The notes beneath the pieces are model-generated. The model had not been told where the DNA came from. It made no database searches and saw only the letters and a list, made by a program, of their open reading frames with translations. 64,000 nt of DNA from Pteria penguin (taxonomy: Eukaryota > Mollusca > Bivalvia > Pterioida > Pteriidae), in assembly GCA_035048485.1 (NCBI GenBank), contig CM068590.1, forward strand, positions 7,012,329-7,076,328, read 5' to 3'. Below are positions 20,630 to 32,221 of the stretch, in pieces (the first letter of the stretch is position 1; the number at the start of each line of letters is the position of its first letter). The position numbers were made by a program, and so were the translations under genes.

Positions 20630-21560
20630 TGTAACAGGAAGTACCTCTTACTTCGTCAACTTCTCCTCAAAATCTGACACAGAAGTCGGCAAAATATAAT
20701 ATCTTAATTTGCCTTCCACTGTGCCAGTAAATATAGTGGTAACCCTGGTTCGAATACTGGATTTAAGTTATAGTCAGATTTCTATACAGCCGGGGATATA
20801 CAAAAATAACAGAATAAGATTAAGTTTTGATTCTTTATATATGTAATTTCAGATGGGTTCAACAAATATCAGGGAAAAATTTGATAATTCACCACAAAAG
20901 TAGTGATAACAATGTATAAAGATAAATGATTGATTCACATGGCTAGATAACGGTGTAAAATGTAAACAGAAACAATTGCAAAATGAAAGTAATCCAAAAA
21001 TACATTTCATAAATTTACCTGAGCAACTAACAGAAAAGAGTTTACATTAAAGAAAAGAACATTGAAATTTAAGCAGATTTATCCGCTCATGCTTCAATGA
21101 AGTCTATTTACAAAGTAGAAAGAAGAAAAACGTCACAAGACAAGAGACATGGCAAAGAGAGAGTCAAGCAGACTAACCACTCGTGATCTCTAAGCCCTGA
21201 GTACACTTGTGTCATGAGACTTCAATAAAAGCCATGGCACAATGCAAAAAGTGCCATTCAAAAATACCAATACAACCAATGTCGTAATATAACAGATTTA
21301 CCCCAAAATGTAATAATATGTCAAATAAATGTTTACTTTTGTATATATTTTATACCTACAATTCCAAAATACCCAATACACGTCAGCAAATGTGTTTAAA
21401 TAACAAAGTATGTATTTAGAATGATTTTCAAATAAAGAAAGATAACTCTAAAAGTCTTACATGTAGTTGTTATTAATTACATCAAAGAAAGATAACTCCA
21501 GAATATTGTCATAAAAAGTAGCCGAGATGGAACGTCTGATAACAAGGCCAGACCGTCACA
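20630..21560 (-). repeat. Gypsy B 5' LTR
   Basis: 931 bp. It carries a ~37-bp segment around 21284-21320 that is absent from the 3' LTRs but present in the 5' LTR at 29873-33796, and lacks 'tcccaaacg'. This pairing shows that B and C are duplicates of one integrated element. Confidence 0.95.
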
Positions 21561-22669
21561 CTTGAAGTAGGAGACTTCGTGTTTTCTATTCCCTTTTGGG
21601 AACTCTCATTCCATAATCCCCTTTCTCCCATGAATACAACACTTCCATTTATTCAGACATCTGTCAACTTCTTCAACTCCTTATACTTTTTATCATAATA
21701 TAAGCAGTAACACATTGACATTTCCCGGTGCAACAGCACAAAATAACGGCCATTAATGACCTATAGGGGTGCAAGACGGCCAGCTTGTTTGGCGCCAATC
21801 ATAATTGTACAGTATGATACTGCGTTTATTTCTAAAAATCAGTTGGATTTCAAGCTAAAAACTACATATTAGAATTTGAACTTCAAACATTTATTATTGA
21901 TCATGGTACAAATGTTTACTGTTTTTTGCATCCCTGTGTGAAATCTGGACTCGTCTTTGATGTTGTTTGACCACGTGATCACGCCTAATCAATTTCATCC
22001 AATCAGACAACGATATTAATCTAGGTCTTAATAATCAGACGACCAATACATTTCGTGCAGTATTCACCGTTATACACGTGTGAATAAGCGTATAATGACA
22101 AGTTTTTGATTAATGATTCATCGATCACAACATCTCCTATACCCTCGTTTATCCGATGAAGTGGAAAGCAATCGCTTCACCTTCGTGTTACTATTATAGC
22201 CACCCATTCGTAGTATCCAGTAGATACACATTTCAACTGTTTCATTTGAGTATTAAACATCACTTTGTTCTTAACACTCTATTAGTTTGAAGAAGCAATG
22301 AACCATGAAATGACACTGTAACGGTCAAGATGTCGATTAATCAATTATTAGTCAATCACTGCTCAGCGTGTCGTACGTAGAGAGTGTAAAGAAAACAAAT
22401 CAACACGAAATTAGACTTTACAGTTAAGTACTCACTCTAATACGGAATGAAATTTAGAAGGGAACCAGGGACATCAGATTCATACACGCATATATCTTCT
22501 GATAATTCTACGAGAGCTTACACATTGTAACCTAGATAAATTTAGACGGTTGTATTAATATTCAATGACACGCAATGATGCTTCTTGCAGCGTTAATAAC
22601 CTTGCCACAAGAGAGCCGGGTGGGGTGGATTGGGTTTGGGGGGGGTGTATTCTGTAATTTTATAATATT
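21561..22669. repeat. Array unit 2, part after Gypsy B
   Basis: Continues the unit from cttgaagtaggag to the next restart at 22670. No gene; contains CACGTG, CCAATCAGA and a G-rich junction at 22616-22649. Confidence 0.85.
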
Positions 22670-22766
22670 AAAAGATCCAAAGTGAACCAGTTCCTTAAAG
22701 GATATATCAAACACAATGTTCTTTTATTAGTTCACAAATAACCAATATTCTTTTACATGACATTCA

Positions 22767-23046
22767 AAGCCGGCGTGGCCTAGTGGTATCGCGCTGGACA
22801 CTGTTTTCGGGAGGCCGGGGTTCGATTCCCGCTGTGGTCATGCCGGTGTCATATGTCTTTTGGATGAGACAGTAAAAACCGAGGCCCCGTATCGTGGTAT
22901 GCATGGCACGTTAAAGATCCCTCACTGCTTCGGGTGGTGCCGTTGCGAAGGACAAAATTTGTATGCCCCGCATCAGGCAGATGCCGTCACCATATACGTG
23001 AAATATTTGTGGTGTGACGTTAAACAAAAATCAATCAATCAATAAA
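22767..23046 (+). mobile_element. tRNA-headed SINE, copy 2 (duplicate of copy 1)
   Basis: Same site in the unit and same target duplication TTTACATGACATTCA (22752-22766, 23047-23061) as the copy at 13511, so it came with the segmental duplication. It has a few private changes such as an extra 'at' in 'tcatatgtc'. Confidence 0.9.
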
Positions 23047-23110
23047 TTTACATGACATTCATACTTGTAATAAAGGGTATAGAAAACCACTTTGTACAAC
23101 CCCTTTCTTG

Positions 23111-24016
23111 TGTAACAGGAAGTACCTCTTACTTCCTCCCAAACGTCAACTTCTCCTCAAAATCTGACACAGAAGTCGGCAAAATATAATATCTTAATTT
23201 GCCACCACTGTGCCAGTAAATATAGTGGTAACCCTGGTTCGAATACTGGATTTGAAGTTATAGTCAGATTTCTATACAGCCGTGGATATACAAAAATAAC
23301 AGAATAAGATTAAGTTTTGATTCTTTATATATGTAATTTCAGAAGGGTTCAACAAATATCAGGGAAAATTTTGATAATTCACCACAAAAGTAGTGATAAC
23401 AATGTATAAAGATAAATAATTGATTCACATGGCTAAACAGTGTAAAATGTAAACAGAAACAATTGCAAAATGAAAGTAATCCAAAAATACATTTCATAAA
23501 TTTACCTGAGCAACTGAAAGAAAAGAGTCTACATTAAAGAAAAGAACATTGAAATTTAAGCAGATTTATCCGCTCATGCTTCAATGAAGTTTATTTACAA
23601 AGTAGAAAGAAGAAAAACGTCACAAGGCAAGAGACATGGCAAAGAGAGAGTCAAGCAGACTACCACTCGTGATCTCTAAGCCCCGAGTACACTTGTGTCA
23701 TGAGACTTCAATAAAAGCCATGACACAATGCAAAAAGTGCAATTCAAAAATACCAATACAACCAATAATATTTCAAATAAATGTTTACTTTGTATATATT
23801 TTATACCTACAATTCCAAAATACCCAATACACGTCAGCAAATGTGTTTAAATAACAAAGTATGTATTTAGAATGATTTTCAAATAAATAAAGATAACTCA
23901 AAAAGTCTTACATGTAGTTGTTATTAATTAAATCAAAGAAAGATAACTCCAGAATATTGTCATAAAATTGAAAGTAGCCGAGATGGAACGTCTGATAACA
24001 AGGCCAGACCGTCACA
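23111..24016 (-). repeat. Gypsy C 3' LTR
   Basis: 906 bp, TGTAACAGG...CCGTCACA. The minus-strand sequence inside it, CTTGACGTCGGGGGTG, is the polypurine tract. It groups with the B 3' LTR by shared insertions and deletions. Confidence 0.95.
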
Positions 24017-24241
24017 CACCCCCGACGTCAAGACCGAAGTATGAGGTCAAACAAAAGGATTGCAAAACGGTAAGACAATTGAATGCTATGATTTGATAAG
24101 AATTTCGAGAACGATATATGAAAATTTGACTGCAATATATTTAAAAACACCGAAACTGAAAGTGAAACTAAAGTAATATTTCAAAGCAACTTGAACAGCA
24201 TAGGTAAATAAATTTATAATTTTAATTTCCAATGTTTTTTA

Positions 24242-24778
24242 TCACATATATAATGTTCCATTTACAATCATAGCCTCCTGGTCTCTGCAAACTAATACTT
24301 CAGGATCCTCGAACTCTGAATTATCAAAATGCAAGTTAGTAATAGCTGCCTTTCGCTTTGTTTCAGCTTCTAGTTTCTTTGATTGTAGTAGACCAGATGC
24401 AATAACGGAGGAAACATCGACTTTTCCTGGAAGCACAGATTTAGGATTTATATAATTGAGATTTTCTCTCCTCTCCATCAACACAGTTATGGTGGATTTA
24501 TTTCCATGCTGTTTGCGTATATGTCTTGTAATGCGATATTTCTCGGGTGAGCTAAGGCCACAGGAACTGCATTTATAGATGGTAATGTTTTCAACATGAT
24601 ATTTTGTCCAGTGTTGCCGATAAACTTTAATAATGTTTTTCATAAACACAGAGGAAGTACAGTTTGGTACATCACAACACATTCCTTCCTGAGGCCAAAT
24701 GGGACGGATGTCATCATTAATGGAGCGATATTCAGACTCTGTGTCTTCAATATCCAAGATGTTATTGTTTTGATCCAT
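24242..24778 (-). CDS. Gypsy C third ORF: two-finger C2H2 protein, 178 aa
   Basis: Starts at the ATG 24776-24778 (MDQNNNILDIEDTESEYRS), chosen because a strong splice acceptor TTTATCTTTTCAG lies at 24783-24795, five bases upstream. That is the layout of a retroviral env made from a spliced subgenomic RNA. Finger 1 is CDVPNC, 15 residues, HWTKYH (C-x4-C-x15-H-x4-H); finger 2 is CSSCGLSSPEKYRITRH with IRKQH (C-x2-C-x12-H-x4-H). A Lys/Glu-rich helical stretch (LLQSKKLEAETKRKAA) and an acidic FEDPEVLVCRDQ tail follow. No signal peptide or membrane segment. Relative to the B copy it has two extra codons and no frameshift. I do not recognise a named family. A chromatin- or RNA-binding accessory role is inference. 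Confidence 0.8.
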   Translation of the reverse strand: MDQNNNILDIEDTESEYRSINDDIRPIWPQEGMCCDVPNCTSSVFMKNIIKVYRQHWTKYHVENITIYKCSSCGLSSPEKYRITRHIRKQHGNKSTITVLMERRENLNYINPKSVLPGKVDVSSVIASGLLQSKKLEAETKRKAAITNLHFDNSEFEDPEVLVCRDQEAMIVNGTLYM

Positions 24779-25332
24779 ATTGCTGAAAAGATAAAGAAAT
24801 ATTAATAGTCTGCATAGCAATTCTACACAGAATCAGCAGTATGATAAACACAACCACACGTATCACACCAAATTTAAATCTCCGCTTATCTGAATCAAAC
24901 ACCACGCTTGCAGAAACCTTCACGAGCTCGATGACTGTCCTTCAGAATCTACCAACTGGGCCGCATGGTGTAGGGCTCCAGCCTACCCTCCCAGAGCTTC
25001 ACGAAATTTAAATTCATACTCATCTATTATTGAAAACTATCTAATAATCATCCCAATTGAGTCGAGGATTTCGTTAAATCACTCCCTAAGTAAATACTCC
25101 TTTCAAAGACTATTCAATCAATAATAGAATCATACATATAATTATCATAAATCACACCACAAACTAATACTTATGCAAATATACTACTTCGATAAATATG
25201 TGTACATGTGTATTACCAAATATTTGTATAAACATCAACATGCATCACATACACAAAGAAGAAGAAAAAAATATATATATATAGTATAACATAAAACATA
25301 TATTCTGACGAGACAAACATTTAAAGAGAATG

Positions 25333-28300
25333 TCAAGGAGAATAGATAATAGGTTTTCTGATTTGTCTTCCGCATCTTGTTCTTACAGGAGTACTCACAT
25401 CGGAATGCAGGGACATATCTAGGTTATCAGAACCCGGATCAATTTCATCAGTAGCTATATCACTCTCATCATCACTCACTGAGACAGTTTCCCGGGACAC
25501 AGGAGGTAAGGTCCCAGTATACGCTTTCAAATGATCAACATGTACAATAATTGTTTTTGCATTTGGTAATCTTTGTATTTGATACGTTACATCAGAGATT
25601 CTTTGAATAACGTTATATGGACCTGTCCATCCCAGACCAAGTTTAATTCCTGCAGTAGGAGGATACCATCTCCAAACAAAATCTCCAGGACTGTACTGTC
25701 TCTCTTAAATTTCTGTCATGATATTTTTTTTTTCTAATAGCTGATTGCTTAAGATTTTCATTTGCATATTCATGAACAATATTCATACTATGTTTCAGCC
25801 ATTCAATATATTCAATGGGACAGGAGACATTAGTATCAGGGGGAGATCCTGCTATAAGATCAATAGGAAGAGCAATTTCTCGGCCTAACATGGGTGCATT
25901 AGGAGTACAACCAGTACTTTGATGTATTGTGGATCTGTAAGCCACAAGAAGATATGGAATGTAATCATCCCAATCATTTCTTTGTAAATTAACAAAATCT
26001 TTTAACATTTGCTGTAATGTTTTGTTAAAGCGTTCCACTAATCCGTCAGAGTTTGGTCTGTATAGTGTGCACCTGGTTTTGTCAATTTCGAGAATATTAC
26101 AGAGTTCCTGGAAAAGTTGTGATTCAAATTCCTTTCCCTGATCTGTGTGTATTTGCAAAGGTGTACCAAATCGTGAAATAAACTCTGTACATAGCTTATC
26201 TGCGACTGTAAGTGCAGTATGATTTGGAACAGAGTAAGCTTCTACCCACTTAGTGAAATAGTCACACACAACAATTATGTATTCGTTTCCATTTGAAGTA
26301 ATTGGACAAGGCCCTACAATATCTATTGCTATTTTCTCTAAGGGATAACTAACTGATGACTGTTTCAGAGGGGATTTCCCTAATCCTGGACCAGGTTTGC
26401 TTCTATTGCAAAGATCACATTGCTTTAGCCATCTACTAATATCTGAATTCATTCCACACCAAATAAACCGTCTTTGAATATAAAATAAAGTTTTGTCTCT
26501 TCCTAGGTGTCCAGCAGTTTTCTTTGTATGCAAATTTACAAAAATTTCTTTTCTGATTTCAGAGGGTGCTACTAATACAAGTTTTTGAAGTGCTGGATTA
26601 TCACTTTTTCTCTCAAAATACAAAATACCATTGTGAATTTGCAAAGATTCCCAGTTGTTTAAGAAAAACTTAATTGTGTCAGTAAGTATTCCAAATTGTG
26701 ATTTACAAGGTTTACAGTCTGAATCAGATTTAAATCTCATGATAGCTGCAAGATCAGAATCTTTTAGCTGCATTTCTCTGATATCATCATTTGTCCAAGA
26801 CCTAAGCCAATTGCTTAAATTTTGAGTTCTTTCTTCAGCAGTTACAGTATTCACACTTAACTGTGGAGAAGGCAAAGAAACTTTATGTCTCTCTTGCAAG
26901 TCAAGGGATTCACAACTAAGGTGATTAGTCACCTCATGTGGGCTACATGATTCCCCTTCATTGTTTTCACCATCAGTTAGATGTTCTACTGTTTTACATT
27001 GAGAGCAATCGTCTCGTTTGCATCTAGAATAAGGTTTCCTTGACAATGCATCAGCATTCAAATGATGACATCCTCGTCTATGTTCAAGTGTAAAGTCAAA
27101 AGTATCTAACACGGCCAACCATCGAGCCAATACCCCTTCAGCATTCTTAAACCTTTTAAGCCAACGCAAAGAACCATGATCAGTACGTACAAGAAATGGC
27201 CTTCCCCACAAATAATGTCTAAAATGCTTCACAAATGTAACAACTGCCAATAATTCTCTATACGTAGTACAATAATTTCTTTGACTGCGATTAAGTTTCT
27301 TGCTGGCATACGAGATAACTTTTTCTTCACCATTCTGAACTTGAGAAAGAACTGCACCTAATCCATAAGAGCTAGCATCGGTATCCAAGATGGAAACCAT
27401 TTTGATCCTCCCAAAGACTCTTAACATTCGTCTATTCTAGGAAGAGGATATGCATCCTTCTTTGTAACAGCATTTAACTTTCTAAAATCTATACAAAATC
27501 TTATAGAGCCATCCTTCTTTTTGACTAAGAGTATAGGACTTGACCAAGGACTTTCACTTGGTTCAATTACCTCTTGTTTTAACATTGTCTCTAAATCTCT
27601 TTCTATGACAGGTTTTTGTGTCAAAGGTTGCCTTCTCATAGGTACCTTGATAGGAGGATGATTACCAGTATTGATTTGTGTTTTACAATATCTGTTCTAC
27701 CTACTTTGCCATCAGAACCAACAAAAAAGTCTTGATACTCATTCAATAAATGCTTTAATTCTTCTTTTTGAATGTCATTCATGGTTTCTGACACATTTTC
27801 AAGTAAAGGTTTGAGATGATCTGGAAGGTCTATCGTATCATGACTGTCTTCAACTGTTTTATCTTGAGTGTGTATACTAAATGTCTGCTCAAATGTTTGT
27901 AGTGTTGCCAGAGGTGTGTTCTGATACAGTTTTTATGGTTTAGAGTTTAAGTTTACCACTGTAAGTCCAACTAGCTTTTGAAGAATTCACCACAGCCCTA
28001 GCACACATTAGACCTTTAGAACCCAACAATTCAAGTGGTTCAGCTAAAGCCTCTGAATAAGGCAATGGTCCACATTCAATATACCCTTCAACAAAACTTT
28101 CTGAAACAGCAGGAATAACAATGTGCTGTGCAACTTTAACTCTAGCAACAGAGGATGTGTTTTGTTTTTGTAATGTAATCTTCCGCCCTGAAATTTCCAA
28201 AGACTGATTAGCAAAATTAATATTTACATTGTATTTTTCCATGAAATCAACACCCAAAATACCATGAGTATCTGACAAATCAGCTACAATGACCTGATGC

Positions 28301-28604
28301 CGGAAAATTTGATCTTCTAAAGAAAACTCAATTTCAGTTGCACCATAAACTTGTATAGAGCTTCCATTTGCTGCTGACAAGTTAGCATAAACTCGTGAAA
28401 AATTATCAAGTTCTATCAGATCTGATACCTGTTTTGACAACAAACTGACTGAAGATCCAGTATCCACGAAGAATTTAAATTCAAAATTTCCCAATCTAAC
28501 TGAAGTAAAAAGACAAGTTTGTTTGAATGAACTAATAACAATAGTAGGTCTTTCCTCTCCTTCTGTACAGGCTACACTTTCGGCCTCAATTGTAACCTCC
28601 ACTA
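25333..28604 (-). pseudogene. pol: Gypsy C pol: protease, RT remnant fused to RNase H, integrase
   Basis: Protease VDTGSSVSLLS and GILGVDFM lie in 28602-27940, entered by the -1 site at 28605-28611. RT fingers (27639-27421) end in YPLPRIDEC, then a frameshift near 27405. At 27374-27394 the same ILD/DTDASSYGLG fusion as in copy B shows that the palm deletion predates duplication. RNase H, the HHCC finger, IAIDIVGP, HTDQGKEFES and VERFNKTL of integrase are open in 27427-25643. The integrase C-terminal GPY module and acidic tail are out of frame (25530-25333). Not functional as pol. Confidence 0.9.
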
Positions 28605-29762
28605 GTTTAAAGGATCTTTGTTTTCAGTATTTGTATTGTTTTCTTCAAATATGACTGTCTTTGAATTTGTCTGTTTGTTCGGACATTTGGGTGCTATATG
28701 GCCTTGTTCCCCACAAGCATAACAAATTGTGAACTTTCTACCCCGAGGTTTTAATTCTTTGGCTAAACCTTCAAAACACGTTTTCAATGCTTGTGTTAAA
28801 TCCTCTAATTCAATACCCTTTCTTTTAGGGGAAGGAGATCGACTTGTTTTAATAGTCCTAATTGGTGTTATATTTCTATCTTCAAAACAACTCCTACGAG
28901 TACTTTTCTCTACAGCTTCATATTCTATAGCCAGACCAATAGCTGATTCTAGAGTAGTAGGATGACTAAGGCATATATGCTTTCTCATTTCTCTGTCATC
29001 TAAACCATTAACAAAAGCATTAATCAAATGCACATCAACAGATGACTCTCCGGGGAAAGCTAAAAACCACAGTCTTCTTAGAGCATAACCAAAGTCTTCA
29101 ACTGTTTCATTTGGTTTTCTGACTCTAGAATAAAATTCCATAGCATAAGCTGTTTTTCTCTCTGGAGGGCAAAATCTATTGGTCAACACTTCCTTAAGAC
29201 TTTCATAATCATGTAATTTATAAGATGGAACATGACTAAGCATTTTCCTTGCTTCACCCCTCAAACTCATCACAAGTTGTTGAGCCATTTCAGAGACATT
29301 CCAGCCATTCCATAATGCTGTTTGTTCAAATTGCACCAAAAAATCTCTAAAATCTACTGTATTTTCAGGTTCTTTTTGTTTTCTAACAGACCTTTGCTGA
29401 TTACACATTTCATTTTCAGATTCATCATGATGAATTTGAGGTGAAGACAAGAATGACCTGGGAAGAGGAATATCTTTGCTTTGAGGTCGCTGCCTATGTA
29501 TATTAACATCATCAGGAGAAGCACGTATTCTACTTCTACCCCTACCCATGTTTCTAATAGGAGTGCTTGAGTATTCAGGATCCCTATGGAAATCTAAAGG
29601 CATTCCTTCATTTTCATCATACAAAGGATTTTCAGACTCTTCATGTGAAGATAAAAGTGACTCCTGACTTGAGTGATGTTCTGCCTTTTCATAGAAAGTA
29701 ACATGCCTGTCTCCCTCACTTGGAAAACTTCCACTTTCTGATAAAGAATGATATCTAGCCAT
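28602..29762 (-). CDS. gag: Gypsy C Gag with CCHC knuckle
   Basis: 386 residues from the ATG at 29762. Same layout as copy B: Ser-rich N-terminus, GRGRSRIR basic patch, capsid-like FLVQFEQTALWNGW and RFCPPERKTAYAMEF, knuckle CYACGEQGHIAPKC, end DPLN then TAG. A 12-bp deletion removes four residues around KEPENTVDF compared with B. The intact frame in both copies while pol is broken suggests either recent duplication or little time for decay. Confidence 0.9.
   Translation of the reverse strand: MARYHSLSESGSFPSEGDRHVTFYEKAEHHSSQESLLSSHEESENPLYDENEGMPLDFHRDPEYSSTPIRNMGRGRSRIRASPDDVNIHRQRPQSKDIPLPRSFLSSPQIHHDESENEMCNQQRSVRKQKEPENTVDFRDFLVQFEQTALWNGWNVSEMAQQLVMSLRGEARKMLSHVPSYKLHDYESLKEVLTNRFCPPERKTAYAMEFYSRVRKPNETVEDFGYALRRLWFLAFPGESSVDVHLINAFVNGLDDREMRKHICLSHPTTLESAIGLAIEYEAVEKSTRRSCFEDRNITPIRTIKTSRSPSPKRKGIELEDLTQALKTCFEGLAKELKPRGRKFTICYACGEQGHIAPKCPNKQTNSKTVIFEENNTNTENKDPLN
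28605..28611 (-). promoter_or_regulatory. -1 ribosomal frameshift heptamer T TTA AAC, Gypsy C
   Basis: Identical arrangement to 19350-19356: CCT TTA AAC TAG in gag, CTA GTG GAG in the -1 frame leading into protease without a stop. Confidence 0.85.
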
Positions 29763-29846
29763 GTTGAAAAGAAAACATGAACAGTTAAATGCAAGAAATT
29801 TGGAAATTTAGCAAAAACAAAATAATCTGACTAACGTTTTCCTTCA

Positions 29847-29865
29847 AATCCAGGTCACGGCACCA
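29847..29865 (-). other. Primer-binding site, Gypsy C (tRNA-His type)
   Basis: Same TGGTGCCGTGACCTGGATT on the minus strand as in element B, seven bases inside the 5' LTR. Confidence 0.75.
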
Positions 29866-29872
29866 TTTATTC

Positions 29873-30698
29873 TGTAACAGAAAGTACCTCTTACTTCGTC
29901 AACTTCTCCTCAAAATCTGACACAGAAGTCGGCAAAATATAATATCTTAATTTGCCTTCCACTGTGCCAGTAAATATAGTGGTAACCCTAGTTCGAATAC
30001 TGGATTTGAAGTTATAGTCAGATTTCTATACAGCCGTGGATATACAAAAATAACAGAATAAGATTAAGTTTTGATTCTTTATATATGTAATTTCAGAAGG
30101 GTTCAACAAATATCAGGGAAAAATTTGATAATTCACCACAAAAGTAGTGATAACAATGTATAAAGATAAATAATTGATTCACATGGCTAGATAACGGTGT
30201 AAAATGTAAACAGAAACAATTGCAAAATGAAAGTAATCCAAAAATACATTTCATAAATTTACCTGAGCAACTGAAAGAAAAGAGTTTACATTAAAGAAAA
30301 GAACATTGAAATTTAAGCATATTTATCCGCTCATGCTTCAATGAAGTATATTTACAAAGTAGAAAGAAGAAAAACGTCACAAGACAAGAGACATAGCAAA
30401 GAGAGAGTCAAGCAGACTAACCACTCGTGATCTCTAAGCCCTGAGTACACTTGTGTCATGAGATTTCAATAAAAGCCATGGCACAATGCAAAAAGTGCCA
30501 TTCAAAATACCAATGTCATAATATAACAGATTTACCCCAAAATGTAATGATATTTCAAATAAATGTTTACTTTTGTATATATTTCATACCTACAATTCCA
30601 AAATACCCAATACACGTCAGCAAATGTGTTTAAAATGACAAAGTATATATTTAGAATGATTTTCAAATAAATAAAAATAACTCTAAAAGTCTTACATG
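29873..30698 (-). repeat. Gypsy C 5' LTR, first segment
   Basis: Plus-strand TGTAACAGAAAGTAC start, interrupted after GTCTTACATG (30689-30698) by the fold-back element; the LTR continues at 33685-33796. Contains the 'aacagatttacccc' segment shared with the B 5' LTR. Confidence 0.9.
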
Positions 30699-31198
30699 TA
30701 GCCTGGTACCCGAGGCCTTCCGATGTGCCAAAGCACGAAGGCCTGGAAGCGGGTACCGAATGGCTGCCCCCATAGGAGAATTCAAAATGGCGTCGACTAC
30801 GGTAAGTTAGCATTGGCAGCATATAATTCGGGCCAGTTTGGTCAATTCTCACTGGTTCATTTTGATTCTAACAGCAGATTTCAACATTTAATGATAAGAA
30901 ATATACAATATAGCTGTTATTTTGACAAAGAACCACAATTTTATTGAGAAAACAGTGAGTGAAGCGATCGGCGAGATTGCGCAATCACACTGGCTACGCA
31001 TACACAATAATGAAACATATTTCATTCGCACAAATGGTCAGTAACAACTTACTACATACATACATACACGTTATTAGACTTTACTTTGTATGATTAGACT
31101 GTTAAATATGTATGGCATTCCTCACAATCATTGTATTTTAAGGCTAGTTCAATATACTCTGATCTTTGTAAGGCTGTACTATTGCAATACAGAATATA

Positions 31199-31256
31199 AT
31201 TTCTATTGAAACGGTCGGGTGGTGAAGGTATGAGCCGACCGTTTCAATAGAAATTA
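31199..31256. mobile_element. 58-bp perfect hairpin insertion flanked by 11-bp direct repeats
   Basis: AATTTCTATTGAAACGGTCGG (the first 20 as shown in the inverted half) and its exact complement enclose a 16-base loop. The direct repeat TACAGAATATA flanks it (31188-31198, 31257-31267), and the opposite arm lacks it, so it inserted after the arms formed. Confidence 0.75.
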
Positions 31257-31406
31257 TACAGAATATAGTGACACCCATTGATTGATTTGCTCATATATTG
31301 AAATGTTTACCAGTTTAGAAGAAAAACTAGGTTTTAGAGTATAGTAAGATCCAGATTTTTGTACTACAGGTGAATTTGATGTCACTGAATAGGGACATGA
31401 AAATAA

Positions 31407-31491
31407 ACTGCTTTAGTGTAACTGGATAGCACGTCTCATGCACACATTTTCGTTGCAGTGAGAAAGTCTAGGTTCAAATCCTAGGGGCAGT
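31407..31491 (+). tRNA. tRNA-like sequence with enlarged anticodon loop, left arm
   Basis: 85 nt that fold as a cloverleaf: acceptor ACTGCTT/GGGCAGT (two G-U pairs), D arm GTGT/GCAC, anticodon stem TCTCA/TGAGA, 4-nt variable loop AAGT, T arm CTAGG-TTCAAAT-CCTAG. A box TAGTGTAACTGG and B box GGTTCAAATCC are present. The anticodon loop is 20 nt instead of 7, which could be a 13-nt intron or a pseudogene expansion; U33 is not obvious, so the isotype is not assigned. Duplicated in the other arm with compensating small changes. Confidence 0.5.
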
Positions 31492-32221
31492 GAAATGAAT
31501 TGATTTATACATTTAAATCATCACACAATCTTTGGTGAGCAAGTATAGGAATTGTTGATATTGTAGGCTATCACTAAAATTCACTCTTATTTGCATCCAC
31601 TGCCAGAGGAAAAAGTATCCTTATTCTTTATGTTTGATTATGACCATTCTTTCATGAAGAGCAGGAAAAGAATGAGGGGGACACCCAAATGGAAAACACC
31701 AATCTGGTTTTTAAAGATACAATCAAATCCAGTTTCTATATGTTTAATTATTTATCTTAATAATCTAGCAAATTAACTCTATTTACATTTGGCTTCATTA
31801 TTTACACATCATCACATGTTTTTATGGATGTTGTTAAAGACAATTATAGTATTATTACATGTATTTTGGTTCAATTTTTTTAGATTCTGTAAAAGCATCA
31901 TGCTTTTAGAACAACTTGGGTATATTGTTCACCCCAGTTTATCAGTATGTCAGTTGATGTGTTGACCAAATTTTGCCAGATGACAACTTGAGAATGCTTT
32001 GCCTTGACATGCATCGTACTGGTATTCATCGAACTGGGTTAACTCCTGTAACTCATTACAAAAGAAAAATCAACAACATTTACATGTAGCAATGGTCAAT
32101 AATTATCTATGCCATACAGCAGTGTAAAAGTTTTATATTCATGATGTAGTGTAACAGTTATACTATATATACAATACATCATGTATACACATACATATAC
32201 CTATATTCTTATAATTATGTA

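Larger units (their letters stand above)
13854..21560 (-). mobile_element. Ty3/Gypsy element B with third ORF and deleted RT palm
   Basis: 7.7 kb, minus strand, LTRs 13854-14765 and 20630-21560, 4-bp target duplication CTTG (13850-13853, 21561-21564). Order: gag, -1 frameshift site, protease, truncated RT fused to RNase H, integrase, 3' zinc-finger ORF. Interior 15604-16074 between integrase and ORF3 holds no frame and may serve as the 3' end of an intron. Its paralogue is at 23111-33796. Because RT lacks its catalytic core this copy cannot move by itself. Confidence 0.9.
30699..31500 (+). repeat. Fold-back left arm, with first-exon-like start and splice donor
   Basis: Matches the complement of 33030-33684 apart from a 58-bp hairpin (31199-31256) and ~85 extra bases around 31290-31375. 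Near its end, AAAATGGCGTCGACTACG followed by GTAAGT reads as a 5-codon start (MASTT) and consensus donor directed inward; the right arm has the same. An overlapping 74-codon frame (30723-30947) is present in both arms but resembles no protein I know. Arms with inward promoters are known for MuDR-type elements; promoter activity here is inference. Confidence 0.8.

Noticed and set aside
30723..30947. 74-codon frame present in both fold-back arms as a gene
   Set aside because: No motif, and it overlaps the better-supported ATG plus GTAAGT structure; kept only as a note in the arm entry.
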